DNA of 56,683 nt from an uncultured Candidatus Actinomarina sp. (lineage in GTDB: Bacteria > Actinomycetota > Acidimicrobiia > Actinomarinales > Actinomarinaceae): NCBI GenBank assembly GCA_902571385.1, contig CACGBK010000002.1, forward strand, positions 1 through 56,683, written 5' to 3'. This document shows positions 7,751 through 15,466 of this stretch, one piece after another; position 1 is the stretch's first letter, and each line of letters starts with the position of its first letter. The notes beneath the pieces are model-generated. The model saw only the letters and a list, made by a program, of their open reading frames with translations. It made no database searches and was not told the DNA's origin. The translations under genes were made by a program, and so were the position numbers.

Positions 7751-8956
7751 TTAATTAATTGATACGTTAATTTCTTTAAAACCTCTAATACCAAAAGCCC
7801 CAGTTCTTACAGGTTCTTCATTCAATCTGATATTATTTTGAAATAAATTTTTAAATGATACCTCTAATTCTAATCTTGCTAAATGAGCACCTAAGCAATA
7901 ATGTACTCCACCTCCAAAACTTGTATGGTTCAAATTACTTCTTTGGAAATTTATTTCTTCAGGATCTTCAAAAGCTTCCCCATCTCTGTTTGCTGATCCT
8001 AAAAGGATTGCGATTTTTGAAAATTTAGGTAATTTGATTCCAGAGATCTCCGTTTCTTCTAATACCCATCTTTGAAAAAATTGCAAAGGGCTATCCCAAC
8101 GTATCAGCTCTTCAATAATATTTTTAATATCGTGATCCTTGTCTAAATTCTTGGTAGGAATATTATTTTGTAATAATGCAACTATCGAATTTCCTATTGT
8201 ATTTACAGTTGCTTCATGGCCAGCATTTAAAAGCAATATCACTGTGCAAATTATCTGGTCTTTAGTTAGTTTTTGATCATTTTCTGAAACTTGGGATAAT
8301 CTTGAAATCATGTCATTTTGAGGATTTTTGTTTTTTTCATCAATTAAATTATTCATATAAATATAGAATTCTTTTGCAGCTGCTTCAGCCTCTGATGCAT
8401 TTTCATCAGAAACTTTTAGGTCATACATTTTTACTATGGCGTGCGACCAGTAAAGAAACTTATCATAATCTACTTGAGGCACACCTAAAAGCTCTCCAAT
8501 TACAGCTATTGAATATGGCTGTGCATAATCAGCCAAGAGATCAAACTTATCGTTATTAACACCATTAAGAAGCTCGCTTGACTTTTTTTCCATGAAAGGT
8601 TTGAGCTCTTGTACTTGCCTATTTAAAAAAGCTTTAGCAACTAAACCTCTCAGTTCATCGTGAATATTGCCCTCAAGATTTAATAAATTAAATTCTTCAG
8701 TCTTCCAAAAATAATTATAATTTTTCGGATTAATTAATGATTCCTCTGAATCCTTAATATAGCCTGTCGGTTCAGAAGAAGAAAAATTTTTACTTTTTTG
8801 TATATCTTTTACATCTTCAAAATGTGTTACTAAATTTAATCCCGATAATTTGTCATAATGAATTGGCGATTCATCTCGCAAGTCTTTCAAGTAAGGGTAA
8901 GGATCTTTAATAAACTCTATATCTTCATTTGGAAACGTAATTTCTGGAATACCCAT
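7751..8956 (-). CDS. Cytochrome P450
   Basis: 401 aa, soluble bacterial class. The oxygen-binding I-helix is AGHEATVN (245-252), the K-helix ExxR is ELIR (283-286), and the haem loop is FGGGVHYCLGAHLA with thiolate ligand C354. No N-terminal anchor, so it is cytoplasmic and would need separate ferredoxin and reductase partners, none of which are adjacent. Substrate is not predictable. The ATG at 8956 is in MGIPEITFPN. Confidence 0.95.
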   Translation of the reverse strand: MGIPEITFPNEDIEFIKDPYPYLKDLRDESPIHYDKLSGLNLVTHFEDVKDIQKSKNFSSSEPTGYIKDSEESLINPKNYNYFWKTEEFNLLNLEGNIHDELRGLVAKAFLNRQVQELKPFMEKKSSELLNGVNNDKFDLLADYAQPYSIAVIGELLGVPQVDYDKFLYWSHAIVKMYDLKVSDENASEAEAAAKEFYIYMNNLIDEKNKNPQNDMISRLSQVSENDQKLTKDQIICTVILLLNAGHEATVNTIGNSIVALLQNNIPTKNLDKDHDIKNIIEELIRWDSPLQFFQRWVLEETEISGIKLPKFSKIAILLGSANRDGEAFEDPEEINFQRSNLNHTSFGGGVHYCLGAHLARLELEVSFKNLFQNNIRLNEEPVRTGAFGIRGFKEINVSIN

Positions 8957-9034
8957 AACAACAAAGTATCAGTTTTAGCGAATTTTTCTAGAGATTTATA
9001 AAAAATATTTAGTGACCATCTCCAAATACATTGA

Positions 9035-9040
9035 TAACAT
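9035..9040 (+). promoter_or_regulatory. -10 box for leaderless uridine phosphorylase transcript
   Basis: TAACAT ends 6 nt before the ATG at 9047, with no Shine-Dalgarno in between. It matches the spacing seen at several other starts in this window. Confidence 0.45.
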
Positions 9041-9046
9041 AAAATC

Positions 9047-9811
9047 ATGACGGAAAAGAAATCAATGCTTGATGGTGAAAAACAATATCACATACAATTA
9101 AAAGAAGGTGATATTGCTGATTTTGTTATTCTTCCTGGTGATCCAGGTAGAGTTGATTTCATCGCCGAACATTTTGATAATGCAAAAGAAATAGCATTCA
9201 ACAGAGAGTATAAAACTGTTACTGGCACCTATAAAGGTAGACCTGTTAGCGTTACATCAACAGGAATAGGTTGCCCCTCTGCTGCTATTGCGATTGAAGA
9301 GTTGGCAAATATTGGTGCTAAAACTTTAGTAAGACTCGGTACATCAGGAGCTATGCAGGATCACACAAGAATTGGTGATTTAGTCATTGCAAATGGTGCC
9401 GTTCGACAAGAAGGAACATCTTTACAGTATATGCCAATAGAATTTCCTGCTGTTCCATCTTCAGAAATGGTTTCTGCTTTAGAATCTGCCGCTATTGAAA
9501 GCGAATCAAAATATCATATCGGAGTTGTTCAATCTAAAGACTCTTTCTATGGTCAGCACGATCCAAATTCAATGCCTGTTTCTTATGAACTTAATCAGAA
9601 ATGGGATGCATGGGTAAAAGGTGGAGTTTTGTGTTCTGAAATGGAAGTTTCAACTTTATTTGTTGTAGGTAGCTACCGAAGAGTACGGACAGGAGCTTTA
9701 CTTGTAATATATGGTGATCAAAAAAGACAAGAAGCTCTGTCTAAAGAAAGTTACTTAGAGTCAGTTAATAAAGCTACAAGTATCATTCTTGAATCAAGTT
9801 TGAAGATATAA
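9047..9811 (+). CDS. udp: Uridine phosphorylase family nucleoside phosphorylase
   Basis: 254 aa. NP-I family blocks: ADFVILPGDPGRV (nucleobase/phosphate site), STGIGCPSAAIAIEEL, RLGTSGAMQ, and SEMEVSTLFVVG containing the ribose-binding Glu-Met-Glu. The GIGCPSAAIAIEEL block is closer to uridine than to purine nucleoside phosphorylases. It releases ribose-1-phosphate and the base. A ribokinase is encoded nearby on the other strand (10016-10894), which fits nucleoside/ribose salvage. Confidence 0.85.
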   Translation: MTEKKSMLDGEKQYHIQLKEGDIADFVILPGDPGRVDFIAEHFDNAKEIAFNREYKTVTGTYKGRPVSVTSTGIGCPSAAIAIEELANIGAKTLVRLGTSGAMQDHTRIGDLVIANGAVRQEGTSLQYMPIEFPAVPSSEMVSALESAAIESESKYHIGVVQSKDSFYGQHDPNSMPVSYELNQKWDAWVKGGVLCSEMEVSTLFVVGSYRRVRTGALLVIYGDQKRQEALSKESYLESVNKATSIILESSLKI

Positions 9812-9818
9812 TTATTTC

Positions 9819-10037
9819 ATGGATACAGGAAATTTAATCGCATTTATTAAAAAATTTAGTTTTGGAAGATTAATTGCTTGTGGAATCCTACTTAGGATCG
9901 CAGTAGCAATTGTTGATGGTGTTTTTGGGTTACAAATAAATGAAATACCGAATTTTAATATCTTTATCTTTGCTATCGCATTAGCTTATACAATTTTTTG
10001 GATGTTTAACAAGAGTTATTCTGAAGAGGACGAATAA
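9819..10037 (+). CDS. Small membrane protein, unknown
   Basis: 72 aa starting 7 bp after the phosphorylase stop. Two hydrophobic helices (about 17-35 and 47-63) and an acidic tail (SYSEEDE). The last 22 bp overlap the end of the ribokinase gene on the other strand. No family recognised. Confidence 0.55.
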   Translation: MDTGNLIAFIKKFSFGRLIACGILLRIAVAIVDGVFGLQINEIPNFNIFIFAIALAYTIFWMFNKSYSEEDE

Positions 10038-10894
10038 GAAGACTGAGTACCTTTTCTCTGAACAGAAGAACTTGCTTTTTCAATTGCTAGCTTTATTGAT
10101 TCCTTTGCTGTTAGACTCTCTGACAATCCATGTACGAATGTACCTACAAAGGCATCACCAGCACCTGTCGTATCTGCCACTTTTACAGTAGGTGCTTCAA
10201 ATTCTATAAGATTATTATCTTCGACTAAACAAGCACCTCGTTTTCCAAGGGTAACAATTAAATTTGAATAAATTTTAGAAGAGAATTCTAAAATACTTTC
10301 TTTTGATAGTTTTAGCCCACTGATAATTTCAAATTCATATTCGTTTGGTATTAGCCAATCTACATTATCTAGGAACCGATCTTCTAATTCCATTCCTGGT
10401 GCTGGATTAAATATTGTTAATATGTTGTTGCCTCTTGAATACTGAAATACCTTATCGTTTACTATCATTGGTATCTCCGCTTGCCCAACTACATAAGAAA
10501 CATTTTCAATTTTCTCTATTGAATTTATTGCATCTTCAGCATTGATTTTGTTATTTGCTCCTGGGATAACAACAATTTTATTTTCACCGTCTGAATCTAC
10601 CCAGATAGGTGCGACACCACTTGAAACATCAGCTCTTTGTATATATTCTGTGTTAACTTTATTTTTTTTAAAGTTATCAATTGTTGATTCTGCAAATATA
10701 TCATTACCTAAACATGAAATAATATATACATCAGAACCAAGGATTCCTGCCATTACGGCTTGGTTTGCTCCTTTTCCACCAAATCCAGTTTTAAAAGATT
10801 CGCCAATTATTGTTTCGCCCTCTTGGGGAAATTTATTAACGTATGAAAATTGGTCAATGTTAGAGCTCCCAATTACGCAAATTTTTTTGCCCAT
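10016..10894 (-). CDS. rbsK: PfkB-family ribokinase
   Basis: 292 aa. PfkB signature 1 is seen as GFGGKGANQAV (37-47); signature 2 is VADTTGAGDAFVGTF with catalytic-base D247 and the GAGD anion hole. A proline-rich FNPAPG strand and SGVAPI are typical of ribokinases rather than fructokinases. It would phosphorylate ribose, or another sugar or nucleoside, with ATP. It lies 7 bp downstream of msrA on the same strand and is probably co-transcribed. Confidence 0.85.
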   Translation of the reverse strand: MGKKICVIGSSNIDQFSYVNKFPQEGETIIGESFKTGFGGKGANQAVMAGILGSDVYIISCLGNDIFAESTIDNFKKNKVNTEYIQRADVSSGVAPIWVDSDGENKIVVIPGANNKINAEDAINSIEKIENVSYVVGQAEIPMIVNDKVFQYSRGNNILTIFNPAPGMELEDRFLDNVDWLIPNEYEFEIISGLKLSKESILEFSSKIYSNLIVTLGKRGACLVEDNNLIEFEAPTVKVADTTGAGDAFVGTFVHGLSESLTAKESIKLAIEKASSSVQRKGTQSSYSSSSE

Positions 10895-10901
10895 TAAAGA
10901 A

Positions 10902-11501
10902 TTACTCGTCTCCCCAAGTTTCCTTTAGAAAGCCTTTTCTACCACTTGCTTCAGCATAAATTTGGTATCGAGCACTTTGTTTTTTATAAAAATCCTGATG
11001 ATATTCTTCCGCAATATAAAATGTTGGTGCTTCCGTAATTGCAGTAACTATTGGTTTATCAAATTTTCCAGAGTTTTCAAGGTCAGTTTTTGATTGAAGT
11101 GCTTCTTCCATCTGTTGGGATCCAACTGTAAAAATTTCTGTTCTGTACTGGGATCCAACATCAGCGAATTGATAATTTAAAGCAGTAGGATCAATATTTC
11201 TCCAAAAGACTTCTAGTAATTCTGAATACGTAATTATATTTGGATCAAATTCTATTTCTACGACTTCTACATGGCCAGTATTTCCCATACTTACTTCTTC
11301 ATAAGTTGGATTTTCTGTTTCTCCTCCCATATAGCCAGAGGTTGCCTCTATTACACCATCGAGAACTTCAAAAGGCGGTTCCATACACCAGAAACAACCT
11401 CCACCAAAATAAGCTTTTTCAGTACCCTCAGACATATTCGAGGTTTCTAAGTTTATGCATGAAAACAATAGTACTAGAAATATAAACTTTAAATTTTTCA
11501 T
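10902..11501 (-). CDS. msrA: Exported peptide-methionine (S)-S-oxide reductase MsrA
   Basis: 199 aa. An N-terminal hydrophobic stretch ends LLFSC (C15), a good lipobox, so this MsrA is probably a membrane-anchored lipoprotein that repairs oxidised methionines outside the cytoplasm. The active site is GGCFWCMEPPF (nucleophile C36), with TSGYMGG, GHVEVVEIEFDP and YHQDFY following. The next Cys, C39, sits in the same GCFWC motif. Start at 11501 assumes the signal is real; M23 would be the cytoplasmic alternative. Confidence 0.9.
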   Translation of the reverse strand: MKNLKFIFLVLLFSCINLETSNMSEGTEKAYFGGGCFWCMEPPFEVLDGVIEATSGYMGGETENPTYEEVSMGNTGHVEVVEIEFDPNIITYSELLEVFWRNIDPTALNYQFADVGSQYRTEIFTVGSQQMEEALQSKTDLENSGKFDKPIVTAITEAPTFYIAEEYHQDFYKKQSARYQIYAEASGRKGFLKETWGDE

Positions 11502-11551
11502 AATTCGTAAGTATAGGAATTTCTAAATTTACTTATGATCGTTAGGTTTTT

Positions 11552-11583
11552 TTTGTAAGAGCCAGAACTCTGGCTCTTACAAA
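11552..11583. terminator. Long perfect hairpin downstream of 11586-12203
   Basis: Arms TTGTAAGAGCCAG and CTGGCTCTTACAA with an AACT loop form a 13-bp perfect stem just after the stop of the leftward gene. Neither strand has the usual U-run directly after the stem (on the minus strand it is followed by A8), so it is better called a 3'-end hairpin than a standard intrinsic terminator. It may terminate or stabilise the convergent 3' ends. Confidence 0.6.
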
Positions 11584-11585
11584 TT

Positions 11586-12203
11586 TTAATTATTTGTTGT
11601 ATTAAAGGCTACGCTTAATCCAAATATAAAGACAGGGAATAAAATCACTCCGCCTAATATAAAAATTGGAACGGCTGCACCAGTAGGTACTAGTCCAAAT
11701 AAATTTCCTAAGCTAACTCCAATAACCAGATAAGCAGCTGCTTGCCCAGAAATCTTCCCCCATGAGGGTACTAAGCTATTTTCATCAGCACTCAATAGAC
11801 ATAATGCCCAGATGCCAAACAAAATAAATGTCCCTAGTTGTCCTACATTTGCTATTTCGGATACTTGATTTGGATTTAAAACAGTCTCAAACACATTATT
11901 TGCGTTAGCTGTTGGTGCTAATGAACCTGTTAATTGAACAACTGCAGCTACAAATGTTATTGCACTCACAATTCTAAAATAAGGATTATTATCACCGAAT
12001 AGTTTTTGAGTCAAAGAAATTGTAAATAATAATGCAAAGCTTTGAACAAAGCCAATGATATTAAGAATTCCTCCATATTGCTCGTTATAGCCAACTTGAT
12101 CAGGTCCAACAAGTAACGCAATTATTGCAAAAGAAACAATAGTTCCTAAAGCTGCAATTCTTGCCATTAAACTTCCAAGTTGAGCTTCTTTTGTTGTTAA
12201 CAA
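11586..12203 (-). CDS. Multi-pass membrane protein, unknown
   Basis: About 205 aa with six hydrophobic segments and few charged residues. The start is taken at a TTG (12203) because AGGAGG lies 4 nt before it; the upstream ATG at 12239 would place this strong Shine-Dalgarno inside the coding region. No recognised motifs; GGVILFPVFIFGLSVAF is the last helix. It is bounded by hairpins on both sides (11552-11583 and 12240-12268), so it is probably a single-gene transcript. Confidence 0.6.
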   Translation of the reverse strand: MLTTKEAQLGSLMARIAALGTIVSFAIIALLVGPDQVGYNEQYGGILNIIGFVQSFALLFTISLTQKLFGDNNPYFRIVSAITFVAAVVQLTGSLAPTANANNVFETVLNPNQVSEIANVGQLGTFILFGIWALCLLSADENSLVPSWGKISGQAAAYLVIGVSLGNLFGLVPTGAAVPIFILGGVILFPVFIFGLSVAFNTTNN

Positions 12204-12238
12204 AATTCCTCCTAAGTACTTGTTTTTTTTATTGTACA

Positions 12239-12268
12239 AAAAAAAGAGCCCACAAGGGGGCTCTTTTC
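12239..12268 (-). terminator. Intrinsic terminator of the ABM-repeat gene
   Basis: Read on the minus strand, GAGCCC and GGGCTC arms (stem extended by flanking A/T pairs) are followed by T8. It lies 14-40 bp downstream of the stop of 12282-12917, a canonical position. Confidence 0.8.
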
Positions 12269-12281
12269 AGTTAATGATGAT

Positions 12282-12917
12282 TTAATTTGGACTTTCACCC
12301 TCGTTGAAATCAATAGATGAAGTAAATGCGTAAACCGGTCCCATATACGCTATTGTACTTCCATCAAACAAATCAGATTCTGATTCACTATCTAAAGCTG
12401 TTTGTAATTTTTCTACAGCTTTATCCATATCTTCTTGGCTATCCCAAAAATTCCAACTTATTGCACTATTTCCATCAAAGATTGCACCAGTCAATTGAAG
12501 ACCATCTGATTCTTCATAAATTGGTTCAACTTTTTCTTTGAGAAAGTTAAGAACAGCATCTGTATCCTCAGCAACACCTACAACTATTCTCATATAGCTA
12601 GGTTTTGTTTCACCAACAGCAATTGTTTGATACATTTTGCCAAATACTGCCTCACCTTCATAAATGACAGGTGGAGCTGACATTAGAGGAGCAGCCTCAG
12701 CAAGTGCTGACTGAATTTTTTCAGCAGCAGCTTCGCTAGCTTCTTTGTTTTCCCATGCAGCCATATTTACTCCAGAAGTATCTCCGGTAATAGCAGCTGT
12801 CAAAGACAGAAGTCCAGGTGTCCCTGAAAATTCAGGCATAACCTTTTCTTTAACATAGGAAATAGCTTCATCCTTTTTTTCTTCCTGAAAAGCAGGAATT
12901 GTTATTCTAAAATACAT
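12282..12917 (-). CDS. Protein with two ABM-like (dimeric alpha-beta barrel) repeats
   Basis: 211 aa. Two similar halves: residues 1-100 (FRITIPAFQ ... VKEKVMPEF ... GLLSLTAAI ... NMAAWENKE) and 108-205 (MRIVVGVAE ... LKEKVEPIY ... GLQLTGAIF ... SWNFWDSQE). The strand-helix-strand order with an aromatic strand (MAAWEN, SWNFWDS) is typical of antibiotic-biosynthesis-monooxygenase-type ferredoxin-like folds. A fused pair would form an intramolecular barrel. No haem or catalytic residue can be assigned. Upstream GGAAACG may serve as a weak ribosome site. Confidence 0.55.
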   Translation of the reverse strand: MYFRITIPAFQEEKKDEAISYVKEKVMPEFSGTPGLLSLTAAITGDTSGVNMAAWENKEASEAAAEKIQSALAEAAPLMSAPPVIYEGEAVFGKMYQTIAVGETKPSYMRIVVGVAEDTDAVLNFLKEKVEPIYEESDGLQLTGAIFDGNSAISWNFWDSQEDMDKAVEKLQTALDSESESDLFDGSTIAYMGPVYAFTSSIDFNEGESPN

Positions 12918-13068
12918 CGTTTCCTTTCTTATATTCTCAATCTTAAAAAATTTGCTAATGTCATGTCGTAATAAATTGTAAATTATTTGTTAACGGGAAA
13001 TAAGTTGTATTAAAGAATTTTTTGTTTAAAATTAAATTAATCCTTCGACCAAAAGGCGGAGAGAAAAA

Positions 13069-13932
13069 ATGAAAATAACAGTACCTAAAATAATTAAATT
13101 AAAAGACGAACGTGTCATATCTATGATGACCGCGTATGATTATCCTTCATCAAGAGCAATATCCGATGCAGAAATAGATATCATTCTTGTAGGAGATTCA
13201 CTTGCTCAAGTAGTTTTAGGGTATGATGATACACTTTCAGTTACCGTTGATGAAATGCTTCACCACGTCAAAGCTGTTACAAGAGCAAATCCAAATTCAC
13301 TTGTTGTAGCAGATATGCCTTATATGAGCTATCACGTTTCCGAAGAGGAAACAATAAAAAACGCTGCGAGATTTATTCAAGAAGGCAAAGCTGACGCTGT
13401 AAAAATAGAAGGCGGAAAAAAAAGAGAAAGAATGATAAAAGCATTAATCAACGCCGAAATTCCTGTAATGGGTCACTTAGGATTAACACCACAATCAAAA
13501 AATGTTATGGGTGGATATAAAGTACAAGGAAAAACATTAGAGCTTGCAAAAGAATTATTAGAAGATGCAATTTTATTAGACTCCCTAGGCTGTTTTTCTT
13601 TTGTTCTTGAAGGAGTACCAAAAGTAGTCGCTCAAACAATAACAGAGAAAGTTTCAATTCCCACCATTGGAATTGGTGCAGGAGTTCATGTAGATGGACA
13701 AGTCCTTGTTTACCATGATCTCATTGGCATGAAATCCAAAGAATATATTGATGCAAAATTTGTAAAAAGATATGACAATCAATATGAAAAAGTTGTTGAA
13801 GTAATGAAAAAATTTAAACAAGATATTGAAAACAAAGATTTTCCAACAGATGATCATTCCTATGATTCGGGAGATTCTTTACCTGAAAGCTTAAAAGAGT
13901 GGAAAAAAGAAGTTAAAAAAATTCTGTCATAA
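13069..13932 (+). CDS. panB: 3-methyl-2-oxobutanoate hydroxymethyltransferase (pantothenate synthesis)
   Basis: 287 aa. PanB blocks: MMTAYDYPSS, ILVGDSLAQVVLGYDDT (metal-ligand Asp), VVADMPYMSY, AVKIEGG, VMGHLGLTPQS and the C-terminal VLEGVPKVVA/TIGIGAG. It transfers a hydroxymethyl group from methylene-tetrahydrofolate to 2-oxoisovalerate, the first committed step toward pantothenate and CoA. The start has an upstream GGCGGAGAG ribosome site. The other pan genes are not in the window. It precedes the ribosomal operon in the same direction. Confidence 0.97.
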   Translation: MKITVPKIIKLKDERVISMMTAYDYPSSRAISDAEIDIILVGDSLAQVVLGYDDTLSVTVDEMLHHVKAVTRANPNSLVVADMPYMSYHVSEEETIKNAARFIQEGKADAVKIEGGKKRERMIKALINAEIPVMGHLGLTPQSKNVMGGYKVQGKTLELAKELLEDAILLDSLGCFSFVLEGVPKVVAQTITEKVSIPTIGIGAGVHVDGQVLVYHDLIGMKSKEYIDAKFVKRYDNQYEKVVEVMKKFKQDIENKDFPTDDHSYDSGDSLPESLKEWKKEVKKILS

Positions 13933-13957
13933 CCTCTATCTAGTATTAAATTAATAA

Positions 13958-13984
13958 GTACCTGCTTCAAGAGAAGCCACGTAC
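13958..13984 (+). promoter_or_regulatory. Leader hairpin upstream of rpsF, candidate S6:S18 autoregulatory element
   Basis: GTAC and GCTTC arms pair with GAAGC and GTAC, separated by an asymmetric internal loop (CT opposite CAC) and capped by AAGA. It sits 20-46 nt before the rpsF start. Leader RNAs bound by the S6:S18 dimer are known upstream of rpsF in many bacteria; this hairpin is in the right place, but I cannot confirm the conserved motif. Confidence 0.4.
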
Positions 13985-14003
13985 AAGTGTCCATAGGAGA
14001 AAT

Positions 14004-14291
14004 ATGAACAAATATGATTTAGTCTCAATCGTGAGACCTACTGCTGAAGATTCAGTTGTAGAAGAACTACACAAAACAGTCACTGATTTAATAACGTCAA
14101 ATGGTGGAAATGTTTTCGATCAAGGTATCTGGCAAAGAAGAAAACTTGCTTATCAAATCGATACCTTTAAAGAAGGGATCTATACAATTACTTCATTTGA
14201 AGGTTCTGGGAACATACCTGGAGAATTAGATAGAGTGCTAAAAATATCTGATGATGTCATTAGACACAAAGTATTAAAGATGGAAAGCTAG
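14004..14291 (+). CDS. rpsF: 30S ribosomal protein S6
   Basis: 95 aa. KYDLVSIVRPTAEDS, the VFDQGIWQRRKLAYQIDTFKEG core (the usual GRRRLAYPI element) and an acidic-basic end VIRHKVLKMES. First gene of the S6-SSB-S18-L9-DnaB cluster, with AGGAGA before the ATG. Binds the central domain of 16S rRNA together with S18. Confidence 0.97.
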   Translation: MNKYDLVSIVRPTAEDSVVEELHKTVTDLITSNGGNVFDQGIWQRRKLAYQIDTFKEGIYTITSFEGSGNIPGELDRVLKISDDVIRHKVLKMES

Positions 14292-14301
14292 AGGTAGACA
14301 A

Positions 14302-14727
14302 ATGGTAGACAATACAGTAACAATAATTGGAAATTTAACAGCTGATCCAGAAGTAAGAGTTACAGATTCTGGTGCAACATTAGCTGAGATTAGAATGGCC
14401 CAAAATAAAAGAAAAAGAAATAGTGATGGTTCATGGGATGAAGGTGAACCAATGTTTTTTCAAGGAACAGTTTGGAATGATATGGCTGAAAATGCTGCGT
14501 CCACACTCCAAAAAGGGATGAGAGTAATTTTAGTTGGAAGGTTAAATTACCGTTCATGGGAAACTCAAGATGGACAGAATCGATCTGTGGTAGATATAGC
14601 TATTGATGAAATTGCTCCAAGCTTAAGATGGGCCAAAGCTAATGTAGAACGAACATCGGGTGGAGGAAATGTTTCTGAGACTCCAAAAGTTAGAGATAAC
14701 TTTGAAGAAAACGAAGCACCATTTTAA
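14302..14727 (+). CDS. ssb: Single-stranded DNA-binding protein
   Basis: 141 aa. OB fold from TVTIIGNLTADPEVR through FFQGTVWNDMAENAASTLQKGMRVILVGRLNYRSW; C-terminal linker is short and ends EENEAPF, a variant of the acidic DDDIPF tip that recruits partner proteins. GAGG precedes the start. It lies between rpsF and rpsR as usual, 10 bp from each. Confidence 0.96.
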   Translation: MVDNTVTIIGNLTADPEVRVTDSGATLAEIRMAQNKRKRNSDGSWDEGEPMFFQGTVWNDMAENAASTLQKGMRVILVGRLNYRSWETQDGQNRSVVDIAIDEIAPSLRWAKANVERTSGGGNVSETPKVRDNFEENEAPF

Positions 14728-14736
14728 GGATTAATT

Positions 14737-15021
14737 ATGGGTAAATCAAATAATAGATCAAGTAAGCCAAGGCTTTCAAAATACGAAGCTCCAAAGCAGA
14801 GAAGAATATCAAAAGAACAAATTCAAAATGCTACATACAAAGACGTTAAGCTTTTAGAAAAATTTTTATCTGATCGTGGAAAGATCAGGTCTAGCTTGAT
14901 TACTGGTATTACAAAGCAAGAACAAGCCAAAATAGCAAGACTTGTAAAAATTGGTAGAGAGTTAGCTTTATTACCGTACGTAACAACAAGTTCTTATAAA
15001 CAATCATACAATCGAAGATGA
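14737..15021 (+). CDS. rpsR: 30S ribosomal protein S18
   Basis: 94 aa. Basic N-terminal extension (NNRSSKPRLSK), then the S18 core: YKDVKLLEKFLSDRGKIRSSLITGITKQEQAKIARLVKIGRELALLPYV. The usual RRK and R(I/L)xPRR blocks are recognisable with substitutions. Forms the S6:S18 heterodimer. Overlaps rplI by 4 bp. Confidence 0.96.
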   Translation: MGKSNNRSSKPRLSKYEAPKQRRISKEQIQNATYKDVKLLEKFLSDRGKIRSSLITGITKQEQAKIARLVKIGRELALLPYVTTSSYKQSYNRR

Positions 15022-15464
15022 AAGTTATTTTAAATCAAGATGTAAATAAGCTCGGCAAAAAAGGTGATGTCGTAGAGGTTGCAAAAGGTTATGCTAGAAA
15101 TTATTTACTACCTAAAAATTTAGGTATAAAAGCAACTGAAAAAAATATATTGATTGCTGAAGAAATGCAGCAAAAAAGGCAAGCATCGATCGAAGAAAAT
15201 ATAGAACTTGCAAACTCAATTAAAACTGGTTTAGCTGATGCGAAAATAGTAATTGCAGCGAACTCCACTGATGAAGGAACACTTTATGCTTCAATATCGA
15301 ATGAGTCAATCATTGAGGCAATTGAGAAATTTTCAGGCTACAAGATTAATGAAAGTCAAATTTCAGATAATGCAATTAAAGAGATAGGTCTGCACAACAT
15401 CACAATAAATTTAAGTGGGGATGTATCTTTTGAAGTTACATTAGAAATAGTTCCAGAGACATAA
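15018..15464 (+). CDS. rplI: 50S ribosomal protein L9
   Basis: 148 aa. The N-domain signature is MKVILNQDVNKLGKKGDVVEVAKGYARNYLLPK, with a long connecting helix and a C-domain (LYASISNESIIEAI). ATG overlaps the rpsR stop by 4 bp. Last ribosomal gene before dnaB. Confidence 0.97.
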   Translation: MKVILNQDVNKLGKKGDVVEVAKGYARNYLLPKNLGIKATEKNILIAEEMQQKRQASIEENIELANSIKTGLADAKIVIAANSTDEGTLYASISNESIIEAIEKFSGYKINESQISDNAIKEIGLHNITINLSGDVSFEVTLEIVPET

Positions 15465-15466
15465 AA

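Noticed and set aside
10902-11501. Selenoprotein MsrA
   Set aside because: The active position is a Cys codon and the frame has no in-frame TGA.
11552-11583. Canonical intrinsic terminator
   Set aside because: No U-run follows the stem on either strand; reported as a hairpin with reduced confidence.
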